Assembly: GCA_007026445.1 (NCBI GenBank)
Contig: VDMD01000002.1
Location: 2,356,001-2,420,000 of the forward strand
Source: Schizophyllum amplum
Lineage: Eukaryota; Basidiomycota; Agaricomycetes; Agaricales; Schizophyllaceae
Length of the DNA stretch: 64,000 nucleotides
Direction: 5' to 3'
Within the stretch, counting starts at the first letter, position 1; each line of letters opens with the position of its first letter. Below are positions 46,029 through 60,030 of this stretch, piece by piece. The notes under the pieces are model-generated. The model had not been told where the DNA came from. It did not search any database and worked only from the letters and a program-made list of their open reading frames with translations. The position numbers and the translations under genes are program-made.

Positions 46029-48669
46029 ATGGAGGTCGAACAAGCGCCTGCGGCTGCCATGCCTAACAACTTACCCCGTGAAGGCTGGGATGTATCTGCT
46101 CACGACTCTTCCTCGTCAACGGAGGTTCTCGTCGAGCGCGCGATCGCCTCTAACCATGCGCATAAGGAGGCCGTGTCTGACTACCTGGACAAGTTGTACA
46201 GCGAGTTGGAGCATGTCTCGAATGCTTTGGTGTGTACTGCCGTCTACTCATCTCCATATGCATTCTAAACATATATGCAGAAGCAGGTTGATACCCAAGA
46301 GACCGTTGAGGCGGCAGGCGATGTTGACCCGGTGATCCTAGTGCAAGTACCAGGCGCTACCCGTCCAGCCATGTATTTTCCACAAAATGAATTTACCAAC
46401 AAGGTATTCAAGGTCTGCATAAATCGAAGTCAAGCTCGTCTGACCAGTTTGCAGGACTCCCCCTTCGCAGAAGACGCCGGCGAGCGCATGCTCTATCTCT
46501 CAATGATAACACCTAATACTCGTGCGTACCCGTACTGTTGATCTTTTCGTTTGATTGCTTACTTATATGCAGTTAGTAAACGCGAACAGGATCTTCTGAC
46601 GAGGGAAGTCGCGAGGGATTGGGAACGCGTGCGTGCAATCTATGCAAGGTGATTTCTACATCTCAGTTGACAGTCCATGCACTAAAGTCGAGTCTTTCTA
46701 GCCAGGGCCAGATGAATACACCCCATGTCCCGCCTGAAAGTTCATTCGACCATTTGGACTGGGTCGCTATCACCGAAAAGTTCAATTCCAACAACCTTCA
46801 GTCGCCCAAACGCAAGTTGGAAGACCTGCGCCTCGCGTACATTGCAGCAGCAAAGTACGATAACAAGACCACGTGGTCTGCCGCCGAGAAGGAGAGCGCT
46901 CGCGCTCTTGTGCGAGGCTATGAAAGCAGGGGAGAGCCTGTGGACTGGGCCCGGCTCTCGCAAGACCTTGGGGTAAGCCAACATCTAGACTGTAAGGCAA
47001 ACATCACTGAGGCGGCCTGCTCGTACCTGCAGACGCGTCGACTACCCATGGATTGCATGCGAGCTGTCGCACCCAAAACGCAGCTCCAGTGGACTGCAGA
47101 GAAGGATCAACTACTACTCCAGAATGTCATGCGCTGGGGCGACGACAACTGGTCTACAGGTATGCCACCCGCTCCTTGCAGCGCATAGGTGCTCACATTG
47201 TCGCAGTCGCCTTCCACACCTCGCCTTACATCAACGCCACCCAAGCCAACGCCCGCTACCACCGCCTCAATCAAAAGAGCGGACGGTGGTCGCCCGCGGA
47301 GGATAGGAGGCTCAGGGAGGCGCATCGCCTTTTTGAAGGCTCGTACGCGAACATATCGCTCTACCTCGAAGGCCGGACGAACGAGCAGTGCCGAGACCAT
47401 TGGAACGATATCAAGGATAATCCGAAAAAGCGCAAGAAGCGCACGACAAGCGAGGTACCGGACACAGATTCCACCAGCGGGACGGCTACGCCACAAAATG
47501 GATTGCTGGCTGATGGCGACAAGGGAGAAGGGACGTCTTCCGGTGCTGGCGTCGGCCAAAAACAATCGCGTCCAGCTAAACGAAGAAAAACGAACCAGTC
47601 GGCGGGGGTAGCCGAAGGCCCTCCAGTTTTGCTTTATCCCTCGCCTTTGCATGCGCAGCTGGGCTCCAATTCGCTTACTCCGACGCCGATCCCACCAGCT
47701 TCTACGCCAGGATTTAGCTCCAACGTCGCCCCGGGTACAGTGTCTGCGACGGTTCTCAGTCAAACAGCAGGTGGATCTGCGCCTGAAACCTCGCAAATGC
47801 AAGCTGCGGCTCCCAAGCCCAAGAGACCGCGCGCTCGTCCTCTCAGGAAGACAGCCCCGCCGGTTGATGCGCCCTCGGCGACCAGCTCTGCAGCGCGTGA
47901 AAACGAACCCGCTGTGATTGTGCCCGTGCTAGAAACACCGCCGGAGGAGGATTCGCTGCCACCGCCAGACGGAAGCGGCGACGCGCCAGATACGGAGGGA
48001 GCCGCTGCGACAGGAGACACCCCCGCGCCGCGTGGTCGGGGACGTGGTCGAGGGCGTGGACGGGGACGAGGACGAGGACGCGGCCGTGGTGCGGGGCGGG
48101 GTCAAACAGCTCGCGCTGCATTGGAAGTTGCAGACCACACCACCGACGACGATACGGAACCCAGCACGAGCGTTGCGACTAAAACCGCCAAGGCTGCCCC
48201 GCCACCCGAAGCACCAAGGGAGGGAGTCCGGAGAAGCGGTCGTGCGCGCAAAGCCGTGTCCTATGCTGCCTTCGCGGCCGAAGATGATGATGATGAGGGG
48301 GGGGAGGAGGACGTGGTGCCAGTCAAATTGGCGTCAAGGGGGCGCCCGCGTAAGAAGAAGGGGGAGCCGGAGACCCAACCGAAAGAGCCCACTGCGCAGG
48401 AACCGTCGACCTCGGCACAATTACCTCGAACTTCCAGCGAAGTGGGGCAGCCCGCAGCTCTGCTGCAAAGACAGAATCTCGTCACCCAGCCGACTGTCCC
48501 AAGGGAAGGCGCGCCGCAGGACCACACTTCACCGCCGATTTCTTCACCGCAATCTGCGGTTCCCACAGAAACTGAAGCGAACGATAGCTCTGAGCAGGCA
48601 ATTTTGCCAGCTGCAAGGCCATCTTTTAGCAGGAGCGGGATTAGCATTGCTTCGCTTCTCAACGATTGA
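46029..48669 (+). CDS. Myb/SANT-repeat nuclear protein with RG tract and AT-hook (SNAPC4-like)
   Basis: Exons 46029-46229, 46281-46403, 46455-46521, 46573-46648, 46702-46972, 47033-47159 and 47207-48669 give 775 residues. Three or more SANT/Myb repeats are visible: TTWSAAEKESARALVRGYES, LQWTAEKDQLLLQNVMRWGD, and GRWSPAEDRRLREAHRLFEG ending GRTNEQCRDHWNDI. An earlier LDWVAITEKFN may be a degenerate repeat. The C-terminal half is disordered with ten Arg-Gly pairs, an AT-hook-like RGRPRKKK and an acidic stretch. This suggests a DNA-binding factor. The Myb array recalls SNAPC4, which drives snRNA promoters, but the match is only by pattern. ATG at 45975 is an in-frame alternative; I prefer GACCATGGAG at 46029. 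Confidence 0.75.
48031..48102 (+). repeat. Arg-Gly dipeptide tract
   Basis: Ten consecutive Arg-Gly codon pairs, then AG and RG, are encoded by a CGNGGN simple repeat inside the Myb/SANT gene. It may bind RNA or be methylated on arginine. Confidence 0.85.
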
Positions 48670-48810
48670 TTTATTCATCGGCCGGCCAGTCGTCGACCAA
48701 TGCTTCCACGGGCTAAAGGCGATTGCACGGGTCGTAAGTACAAGTACAGTTTCCTTCCACATCTATCAAGTCTTCTACGAGCACAAGATTGGCTCCGCAA
48801 AGGATGCAAT

Positions 48811-49717
48811 CTATTCCAAATCGAAAAGAATAACCTCAGCTGACCTCTCACCGACATTCTCGACATCCACATTGAAGCTGCCCGAGGGAAACGTGAGGTA
48901 AGCACCATCTCCCTCCTTCAGCTCGACCTCCTGATCTCCGGAGCTCAACCTGACCGCTGCGCCTGTGGCCTTGGCGGTGTTGTATCCAGACGTCTGGACG
49001 ACCTGCACGTAGCCCTTCGCCCCTTGCATCGCCTGCGAGACGGTCTTCCCCGGGTTGAGAAGCGTAGCGTACATGGTGAGCGCGCTGTGCACTGGCGCCG
49101 GGCCGTCCGCTTCTCGTTCTTGCGACGCGCCCTTCGTCCCCGCAGGCGCGACGACGCGCACCCACGCATCCGTCTTCTCCTCGTCGGTAAATCTGCGCGT
49201 GTAGTACTTCGGCGTGAGCCGCGGGGTGGAGGGGAGGGACCAGATTTGCAGGAAGTGCGCGTCTTTGGCACCATATGCTTTCTCGGAGTGCCGGATGCCA
49301 GTGCCAGCGGAGGTGAGCTGTACTGAGCCCCGGGAGAGGATTTCGGTGTTGCCCATGGAGTCTTGACTAGGGGGACGGTCAGCTCAGGGCTATGCAATGG
49401 AATAAGTACAGGGGAGGCAAACGTACTGTTCCAACTGGCCGCTCACGATATAGGAGAAGATCTCGAACTCCCGGTGGCCATGGGTGCCGAAGCCAGTGTG
49501 CGCAGCGACTCGGTCCTCATTGATGACGCGCAGGGGGCCGTGCTGCTCGTGATTCCAGTCTTGATATCTGTCCGTGGATATGAGGTGGGGGGACGCGCTA
49601 TGGGAGAGGATGCACGTACGTCGCGAAGGAGAACGTATGGAACGATTTCAGCCAGCTGTATTCGACGTGGCCGCGCTCCTGGCTGCGGCGGGGGACTATC
49701 TTCGCGCCTTGGCTCAT
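48811..49717 (-). CDS. Pirin-family protein (bicupin)
   Basis: Exons 49717-49620, 49567-49427 and 49366-48811 give 264 residues. The N-cupin shows the metal site and strand motifs: ERGHVEYSWLKSFHTFSFA, GPLRVINEDRVAAHTGFGTH, GHREFEIFSYIVSGQLEHQD, SMGNTEILSRG and QLTSAGTGIRHSE. The metal ligands are His in FGTHGHRE and His in IRHSE. Pirins are non-heme iron cupins; some are quercetin dioxygenases and others act in transcription or stress. The C-cupin ends with the usual LKEGDGAYLTFP. It is convergent with the Myb/SANT gene, 142 bp between stops. Confidence 0.92.
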
Positions 49718-50305
49718 GGTGGATTGAGCTCTGTGGTTGATGATCGCTGCTTTGTAGTGGGCGGATCCTCTGCCAGAGAGAGCAAGGCGGTTTCTTAGGA
49801 CGATGCGGTAAAACAGCTTGGGGATGGACGGAATGTGGGGTCGGCTGAAGGGGGTTCTGGCGATGGTTCAAAGACTTCGTAGGATCCTCGGTGACGATGG
49901 GGAGACTCTCCCCGAGACGGCTGTTAGGCTTTTATAGGGGGACGGAAGGGCGTCAGCCCCATCGTAAGACAGCATTTGTAGTCCGTCATCGTCTGTGGTG
50001 GGCGGTCACCCGGCGGTGGCTGCGATTGTCAATCGTGGTCGGAAAAGGCAACGAAGCGCCCACGACTGCCCACATTTGCAGCCGAACCACGCACCGGCGC
50101 TTACTGAAATGAAGTCTGACGTGATGGACGTTAGGCTGCCTTATGTTTGCCTTGGTCAGTCGAGGATGCAGCGCACCTGCGTCGAGCAAAAGTAGGCGAA
50201 TATGCATATGATCTGTGTCTGGCAGCAACAAGAGGATCATACAGTAATAGTGTGCTCATAGATCTACAGAACAGTAACAATAGTTTGTCGACTATGTAGC
50301 AGTCA
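49718..50305. other. Promoter-side gap between pirin and CDT2-like genes
   Basis: No coding frame is recognised. A minus-strand TATA box within it is listed separately. Confidence 0.45.
49929..49936 (-). promoter_or_regulatory. TATA box of the pirin gene
   Basis: TATAAAAG on the minus strand lies 212 bp upstream of the pirin start codon, so the 5' untranslated region would be moderately long or contain an intron. Confidence 0.5.
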
Positions 50306-52069
50306 CTAGTCACTCACTGACCAACTCCATCGCCACGCCGCGTCCTTAGGGTCTGCCAGACACTCGCGATACCGCTCAGCATTCGGCCGCCATACTCTCA
50401 CGGACCCATCATCCGCGCACGTCGCCAGCGTATCCTGCGCCCAGCTAACTGCGCCGACGTCCCCCGCCTGCCCCTTCAGCTCGACGCCATGGACAGACGC
50501 GCTCGTCAGCCTCCCAGCGTTGGCGACATCGTACAAGAACGCACGCCCCTGCCCACCAGTGCTCCCACTAGCGAGCCATCGCCCGCACGGGGACAAATCA
50601 AGGCCGAGGTAGAAATTGTTCGTCTGCATGCGAGGATGGGAATAGCTGAACGGCGTCGGCTCGAGCGTATGCGCAGAATAGGTGTGGATGCGCGAGTCCA
50701 AGCCCAGAGCGAAGATGAGGCCGGCGGTTGGTCCATGGCCTGGGACGACACTGGCGATGCCGCGAGGTCGACGTGCGCCGTGGGAGACTGTCGGGTCGGT
50801 AGGAGACATGAGGTGCGGCTCGCAGATCTCAAGGGCTTTCGTTCGCTTGCTGCGCTTCGCCGGCTTAGGGTCTCGCAAGTCCCAATACCGAAGCACTCTG
50901 CACGTCCTTGTCAGGATTACAGCAGAGCAGGGAGGCGGTTACTTACCCGTCGGCTGAGCCACTGCTGACCAGTGCATGGGGCAGGGCGTCCGTATACGTG
51001 AGGCCTGTGACACCTTTAGGGATCGGTGGTGACTTTGTCTTCCTCCCCTTGGGCTTCTGAGACGACTCTTCATGTGCACGGACTATGCTCTTGACAGGCG
51101 TCAGAGACCCGTCCGCATTCCGCCGCTCAGCAGCTCGCAGATCCCATATGTGCACGCATCCATCGCGGCCGCCCGTGGCCAATACGTCGCGATGATTGGG
51201 ATCCCATGCGGAAGTCTTCACGGTTAAGCTGTGTGCGCGCAAGGTCTGATTGACGGCTAACGTCTGGACGTCGCAGATGTGGGTGCTGAGGTCGCCGGAA
51301 GAAGTGGCGAGTAATGTGTCTGTCGGATCCCATTTGACGCTGAACACCCCATTCGCGTGAGGTCGCATGATCGCGCGCTGAGGTTCTGCTGAAGTCAGAT
51401 TCCGACTGCTGCAGTGCTGGGGATAAAGCGTACCGGGATCGCATGGGCTGCGTTCTATGGTTTTGACGACCTGCACCACTCCCTCTTCGGTGGCAACAGC
51501 TAATAATGGGTCGCCTCCCGTTCGGGCTCCTGCAAAGACACGTCAGACGGCGTCCTGAACAGCGAGCCTCCGCACGTACTATGAGTGTAGTCGCATGCAT
51601 ACGGGGGAGATACATAACCTGTATCTTCAGAGCGGCATGCGAAGATATCCGTGACGGACGAGACGAATGTCCGCAAGATCGGCGTGGTGGAGACTTCGGA
51701 TGCAGATCAGCAAACGCGTAGATATCAGTAGCAATAGTACGCACAGCTGTTCAAGCCCCATGTGTACCGCTGCAGAGACCTCTCGGCGTGAGGAGCGCAT
51801 AGTAGCAGATCACGTCGACGAGGTATCAGCAGGACATCCTCCTCATCGCTGCTTGAGTCTGCATCCGAGTTGTCGACGTCCAACCTTGGCCGCTTATTCA
51901 CAGGATGCAAACTGAAGGGCTCGGGTCGCCTCTTCTTATCGCTGAGCCTGGGTGTCGGGAGGTAGGTGGTCGTTCTCGATGTCGTCGGCGTCGCGGTTGC
52001 TTGGTCCTCAACGTTGACGCGGTCATGCAGGACTGGCCGTGCGGGCGAAGAGGATGGACTGGGGAGCAT
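50306..52069 (-). CDS. WD40 protein, CDT2/DTL-like CRL4 substrate receptor
   Basis: Exons 52069-51745, 51693-51619, 51529-51434, 51385-50947 and 50897-50306 give 508 residues. The WD40 repeats are GVFSVKWDPTDTLLATSSGD, SLTVKTSAWDPNHRDVLATG, GRDGCVHIWDLR, SSGSADGVLRYWDLRDPKP and DDGSVRVWRPN. The N-terminus is basic and Ser/Pro-rich (KKRRPEPFSLHPVNKRPRLD, likely nuclear localisation). In the DTL/CDT2 family the WD40 propeller pairs with DDB1 to recruit PCNA-bound Cdt1 and other targets to the CUL4 ubiquitin ligase, preventing re-replication. The first intron needs an AAG acceptor to connect GLNS to TDIFACRSEDTG, then to GGDPLLAVATEEGVVQVV, which fits a propeller. Identity is by architecture and wording of the repeats. 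Confidence 0.72.
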
Positions 52070-52342
52070 GGCGGCAAGTGTCAAGATGCAATCTGAAGAC
52101 AGGATGAGAGTTTGGGCCGAACTGCCTGACAGTGATGGTGAGCGCACAGATGTTGTCGAGACGCGAGCCGGCGTGGACGATGGCGTCGACAAACAAGGCC
52201 CGCAAAGACGCAGATTGTGGTCACGCGACCGCGTTTGATCGGACCTGCGCATCCGACTCGCCGACGGTCCGATCGTTCCTGCAGATCATTATTGCAGCGC
52301 TGCTCGCGAGTCACTCACGTCCTTCACACACTCTCCACCAAA

Positions 52343-54105
<1,763 letters not shown>

Positions 54106-55236
54106 GCGTAGCGCCCCATTTGAGGCGCGCTTGATTGGATGTGTAGATGAGTAGTGATTTATAGGACGTCTATGTGACTGATCTATGCGACTTGCGCTGA
54201 TCTATGCGTGTCGTGCTAAGCCACCTACCGTGCATTGAGCTACACATCGTGCGCTGCTGGCGGACGGGCACGTACAGCACCTATCGACCTGGCGAGACAC
54301 TGCCACTGTCGGAGGATTGCCGCTTACTCTCGAAATGCCAGGTCGAACGGGGATTACTGGGTGCGTAGGCCAAGGACGGCCGGCGTCAAGTCAGCCGTGA
54401 TTCATTGCAGTGACTGCCAGCTGAGAAGCGCGCTCCATGTGCTCCATTGCACCAGCGTTCCTCTTGCAGCCGCTCTGCCCTCGGGATCTCATGTGAACAA
54501 AGCGTATAGGAAGGGGAAGGTGGCCTTTCTTTTCTTGGAAGTATCTGGGAAGGTATGCGATTCTGCGACGGTGCGTCGTCGCCTCTCTTCTGCTCTTGTT
54601 CTGCCTTTCCAGTTTCCCGCTCTCGTTGTTGATTCGCTCCAGAACTCTCACTCATCCGTACACCACGCAATGTAGCCCCTCTTTTGCCCACTAGATCTGG
54701 CACCGTGCCAGCCAATCTGATACCCCATGGGACGTCGCGGGACCGTCGACAGGACCGTGCGGTCATCGCTGAACAGACGGTGGCGATCACCATTAGAGAA
54801 GAAAACGCCGGCTGCGATCTGCAAGGTTTGCTTCCTCTCAACTTCCTCTGCCACTTCACCGTGACACTGTTAACGGACTTGCACGGTCAAACAATCCCCA
54901 CGCGCGGTCGAATTGTTGCGACGCCCGAAACGCCCCGTCCCGTCGTTATATCCATGGCTTTCCCGCTCTTTGCATCACACGCCCCGTCCAAATGATACTC
55001 CCACCTGGCCCCCACATCAGGCACTCGCCAGCCGACCCGCGGATCCGCTCAACTTTCCTGAGCGGTTCGACCGCTCTAACGCGCAGGCCACCTTATTGTG
55101 CGCCCACGTCACCGCCAGCTAGGCGATGTACATATGGTTGCAGCGTGCTCAGCTGGCGTGCCGTGTCCTTCCCTCAGGCTTCGTTCCCACAACGCCAGAT
55201 AGTCGTCCCCGTCGCGCCCTTCGGACTCTCCATACG
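54106..55236. other. Longest intergenic stretch, upstream of the DUF6534-type gene
   Basis: About 1.1 kb with no recognisable gene. Open frames on both strands (for example 54235-54675) have no familiar motif, membrane segment or sensible splice partners. Confidence 0.45.
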
Positions 55237-57050
55237 ATGGACACGCCGGTCTCCGCGCTTTCGGACATCAACATCGATGCGAAGCTCGGCTCTGCCTTCA
55301 TCGGCTGCGTCATAGCGGGCATGTGAGATGACATTGACTTGTTCTGCTTTCATTCGACATGCTAACCGGCGCACGCGTTCAGCTTCTACGGGATCACCTG
55401 CTTTCAGACGTATAACTACTACAAGGGCCGATTCGAGGACTCATGGGTTCTGGATGCCTTTGTGCGTTTTCATATTTCCATAGCAAAGGAATGGATAGAA
55501 GGAATGGATAGCTGACGCCGTAGCCAGGTTTACACGCTTTGGCGAGTGGCAATTCTAACAGTCGCGATAGTGTGGGAGGCTGACGCCTTTCCAGGGTGCT
55601 GGAGACGATACACCTGGCGCTCGTCATGCACGGTTGCTACTACTTCATGGTTACAAATTACGATAACCCGGCGAGCATGGCAAGCCCATCCTGGAGTCTC
55701 TTGGTTCGTGGACCTTTTGATTGACTTTTAAAGGCGGCTGTACTCATTTTTTCTCCAGGTCCAGATCTTCGTCACAGTGTGTATCAAGCCCTGCTCTCCA
55801 TGAGACGTGAGACTGATTCGGGGCAGTGCGTGACCGACGTCAGCATACGAGGGTGAGTAGTTAGGCTGTTTTTAGTTGTTCATCCTTCATATACTGTGCT
55901 TGCAGGTTTTTCGGACGCCGAGTGTGGATATGTGCGCCGCGTCCATTTGGTTTCGCTTCGAAGCAGGTTCTGAACGCATGAAGTGACGGCGCCGCGCAAT
56001 CGGCCTCTGGCCATGATATTGGTGTTCTGCATCGGCGGGACGTCGCTACTAACGTTCTGTGAGTAATACTATGCTTGGTCCTGACGACTTTATGCTGAAG
56101 AACACGTAGCCTCCGGATTCGGTACGCAACCTCGCCTCTCAATGAAGTATACGGAAGGCTAATGTATACGACCGAAAGCCTTTGGCACGAAGGCGTATGT
56201 TTTTTGTCCGCGCAGTCAGTGACAACGTGCTGACTCTGCCCCAAGTTTCATGCTAGGCACCTTTGCGGGATTCAAGAAGATATCGGTGCGCCATCAACCT
56301 CCTCTCATGCTTTACGTCTGACCTGATACACGAAGTATCTGCTGTATACGTCTCTTGGCAGCGGCGTCGTCGCGGACGCCTTCATCGCCGTATCGATGTG
56401 TGTCCTTTTGTCGCGAAGCCGTACCGGCCTGCGTAACACGGACACGATGATCGACACATTGATTCTGTATACCATCAATACCAGTACGTCTGCTTCGCTT
56501 GCCCCAGGCTCGCTTGACTCATTCCCCTACAGGCCTGCTGACGACGTACGTACAAGTTCTTGGTCTGCCGAGGTGGAAAACTGACCACCCCTGAAGCGTA
56601 TGCTCTGCTGCATGCTTCATCAGCTACGCCGTACGGCCCAACGACTTCATCTTCCTGGGTATTTACTTCATTTTGAGCGAACGTAAGGCGGCAAACACCC
56701 CTTTGCTACCTACCCGCTGATTACCTCCCGTGCAGTCTTCTTCAACAGCCTGCTTGCATCTTGTACGTCCTCTCGGCCTCCGATGCTGCTCAGCTGCTGA
56801 TGGACTCGTGTTTCAACCCTGCGCTTTAGTGAACGCACGAACAACGATCCGAAACAGGAGCTCGGCCAGGCCGAGTACGGCGCCTGCAGCCAACGTGCTC
56901 GACGTGTTGCCGCACTCGTCGACGGATACGTCTATGTCCTTCCCCACCATGAAGACTTCGGCAGATATTCCCGAATTTCACGACTCCACGATGAGCCCTT
57001 ATGGATACTCGCGAGGTGCCTTCCGAGAGCATTTTGGTAGCTCAGTATGA
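55237..57050 (+). CDS. Seven-helix-type membrane protein, DUF6534-like, 15 exons
   Basis: Exons: 55237-55322, 55383-55461, 55528-55541, 55595-55703, 55759-55776, 55827-55852, 55906-55931, 55984-56058, 56110-56121, 56257-56285, 56336-56483, 56533-56545, 56597-56682, 56736-56762, 56830-57050, giving 322 residues. The layout resembles basidiomycete DUF6534 proteins: LGSAFIGCVIAGIFYGITCF, QTYNYYKGRFEDSWVLDAFV, a LETIHLALVMHGCYYFMVTN helix, SIRGFFGRRVWI, LAMILVFCIGGTSLLTF, LLSRSRTGLRNTDTMIDTLI, NDFIFLGIYFIL and the C-terminal FFNSLLASLNAR. Function is unknown for the family; receptor-like topology is only inferred. Exon 3 (14 nt) needs a GC-AG intron to continue. Exons of 12, 13 and 14 nt are required, so the model is exacting, but it holds together over all 15 exons. 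Confidence 0.82.
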
Positions 57051-57559
57051 AAGCAGCATAACTCCTTTATGAATTTCGGGTGAAGTTAGGCAGTGGTATC
57101 TACAGGGTGTTCGCCGCTGATTGGACTTGGTCGGTTAATGTACTCTACGCTAGGTAGAAGAGTGTAAATGAGGCTAAAGAGAGGAGAGTGAAGGAGTCTG
57201 AACGGAGTAGCCGCGGATCCTCGAATGTGATGGCAAGTTCAAGTTGAACATGAGTCATGTGAACGGACCGGAATTTTCGGCCGGGCGACCGTTGATCTCG
57301 ACGCGCTTGTTCGATCGCGTCGCTTGTTCCCCTCCGCGTCAGGCGCGTTGATGTGTCATTTGAAGAGTGCAAGCTCGACTCAGTGCGGCTCTTCACAAAC
57401 ACTGCGCTTCATCCATTCCCTCTCATCACTGTAGAGCTCTCGTCCAATCCCCGTCGACTTCATAATATATCTCTACACCGCCTCCTTGCCGGACGCCCAC
57501 GGTCTGACTGACCCGTCGACATCGTTCTGTTAACCTCTCATACCAGCTGGATACATCAG
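57051..57559. other. Intergenic stretch upstream of the WG-rich gene
   Basis: No gene is recognised. It should hold the promoter of the WG-rich protein gene. Confidence 0.4.
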
Positions 57560-59724
57560 ATGGCAAAGAGCAAGAAGGAGAAGAAGAAGGACGCCACCGG
57601 TGCTGGTACGCCTCCCGTGACCCTCCCGGAGAAGGTTGATGGCGCCGGCGCTGGCTTGGGTGCGTGCTTTCGGCGTCTATTGGTAGGCTTTGTTGCTGAC
57701 GGTTACACTTATCGCGTCTGACCGTCCGTGGATCGAACAATGCATGCGCTGCATTACAATCATCTACGCCAACCCAAAGTTCCTCCACCAGGCTCACCGT
57801 ACGATCCCTGGGGCGGCGGTGGGGTTCCTAGCCCTGCGTCGGATGTCCTGCAACATGATACTGATATCGCATCTCGCGCGCCCAGCATCGCTGGCTGGAA
57901 CCAACGCACGTCGTCGATACGCGCGATGCCTGTCGGCGGCCCTTCTCCCGGCATGAGAACTGTACCTATGCAGAATTCTCCGAAGACAGGCGCTTGGCAA
58001 GCATGGGGCCAAAGCGATGGAGGCTCCAAAGCGGACGCCCGAGGCAGCATCTCCACTAGCGGAGCGCATGGTGCTGGCGGCTGGGGTACCGGCTATGGTA
58101 ACGGCCAATGGGAACAATATGACGAAGAGGAAAGCAGCGAGGAAGACTACGCTATGGGAGAGGGTCGAACACCATATGCATACGAGGTCCCCTCTAGAGG
58201 CCGACCCACCGGCCAGCATCCAGCAACCTCCAACGCGTGGATGAGCTGGGGGAAGACACCTGCCAACGCAGCCCCGCTTCCCCCTCCTTCACACTCCCAC
58301 ATGACCCCGCAGCAACGCTCGCAGACGCTCAACAATATCCTCAACGACCCTATCTCACCTGAACGGACTCCTCAGTCGGCATTCCGTTATGGCGGATCTT
58401 CTACAGCCAAACCAAACGCTCCAAGTCGTCCGCAGCCCGACAAGAAGGTCAAACGGCAGACAGGACTTTTTGGTGGCTGGGGCAAGTCAGCAAAGGAGAA
58501 CGACGTGCCGGCTCCCGCGGGCGGGGGTGCTGCTGCAGGTGGCTGGGGGGATGCTGGCGGGGGATGGGGTGATTCTGGCGGTGGCGGTGGCTGGGGCACG
58601 GGCGGTGGCGGCGGCGCTGGAGGAGCAGGTGGAGGATGGGGCGATGACTGGGGCGCAGGCAACGGCCACGGCGGCGGTCAGGGCGGCAACGTCGGAAGCG
58701 GCTGGGACGAGTGGGGAGCGACGGGGGAACAATGGCCCACCAACACCATCTGGGAGGTGGACGAAGAAGACGATCTCACCGGCACCCCCAGAAAGGTACA
58801 CTTCTCCCCGTCTACTCCAGGATCTTCTGTTGGTGGGATCGGCGACGCTCACGACATCACCTCACGTACGCTCGCATACGCGTCAAGCTCGCTCACCTCG
58901 AGCCCGTATCGGAATTCGACGGATAGGACGAGCAAAATATTTCCGGAAAGCAGGGGCGCCGCTCTTATGCCCGTGCAGAAAGCCCTTTTCTCGCGGTCGC
59001 GTCCTCCCAAAGATCGTATACACTGGGGCTTTCCTCCAGAGAAGAATAGCAAGGTCGCGACAGCTCTTCAATGTAAGCGCCCTCCGCTGTTTCGGTCGTC
59101 GCTTGCTAAATTGGACGTGCAGGGGTAAATAGTCATTCACACGCAATCGCCGACTACGGGGTCAGCAAATTTCTGGCCGGCCGCGAGCGAGGGGCGCTCT
59201 TCATCAATGCTACCTATCGACATCCTGGACATCCATCCGAGCCTGCCTTCGACTGGCTGTCATTTCCCCAGCTCCAGAGCACGCTTGACTTCACGCTGCA
59301 GGACTCTGTCGCCTTCAGCGATCCTGCGAAGGTCGTCGTGGTCTTCGTATTCCTGTCGTCGGAGAGCGGGAACAGCGTAGCCATGTGGCGCATCAAAGTC
59401 AGGATGCAAGAAGATATTCTACTCAAGCACGAGAAGCAAATCGAGCAGCTGAAGGCAACGCTACCATCGCGGGACAAATATGTCATCTTCCTGGAACCGT
59501 GCGTCTATGTTTTCTGGTCTGGCAATCATTGACATTTGAACAGAGGAGACGGGCCGCCATCTCGTACTTCTTGGCCACAACCTGGAGGAAAGCCTACCCG
59601 CCGTCTCAGCAAGAAGGGCGCCAAAGCGAAGAAACGTGAAGCTGCTGTTTTCGACGGCCAAACACCGCATCCGCCAGCCAAGAAGAAGAAGAAATGGTGG
59701 CACGTATTCCGCATCCGGTGGTAG
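57560..59724 (+). CDS. Hypothetical Gly/Trp-rich (WG-repeat) protein
   Basis: Not recognised. Exons 57560-57659, 57792-59072, 59123-59498 and 59544-59724 give 645 residues. A lysine-rich start (MAKSKKEKKKDATGAG) leads to a disordered half dotted with Trp next to Gly: GAWQAWGQ, GGWGTGYGNGQWEQ, AWMSWGK, FGGWGKSA, and a glycine array near residues 285-345 with GGWGDAGGGWGDSGGGGGWG. A folded-looking C-terminal region follows: HAIADYGVSKFLAGRERGAL, FDWLSFPQLQSTLDFTLQD, then a charged helix (MQEDILLKHEKQIEQLKATL). The tail is strongly basic (AKKKKKWWHVFRIRW). The first intron is long (132 bp) and its acceptor is the least certain. WG/GW arrays elsewhere bind Argonaute, which is only a hypothesis here. 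Confidence 0.65.
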
Positions 59725-60030
59725 CGTCTGTCCGACTCGATCCCTCTCCGCTTGCTCCCTTGACTTATTGCTCATTATCTGACCGCTATCTATCTATGCT
59801 CAACTCCCTAATGCTCGCCTCGCATTCTGCATCCTTTCACGCTCCTAGGTCTTTCCCCGCTCGTCTATGTTGTTCCTTTCGTATGTACAGTCCTACGATC
59901 TTCATGTACCTCGTTTCACGCATGCTCTGCTTCAGAAGCTGACTTACTTATACGGCCCACTGCTAATACCCTCTCATACGATACCACGATACCTGACGAC
60001 TATGGAATGCGGAAAACACTGTAGACTACT
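59725..60030. other. Intergenic stretch between convergent WG-rich and TAF8 genes
   Basis: No gene is recognised. Presumably the two 3' untranslated regions. Confidence 0.4.

Noticed and set aside
48032..48901. 289-codon plus-strand open frame overlapping the Myb/SANT gene end
   Set aside because: It is the same strand in another frame. The Myb/SANT frame carries the SANT repeats and AT-hook, and this one crosses its stop without motifs.
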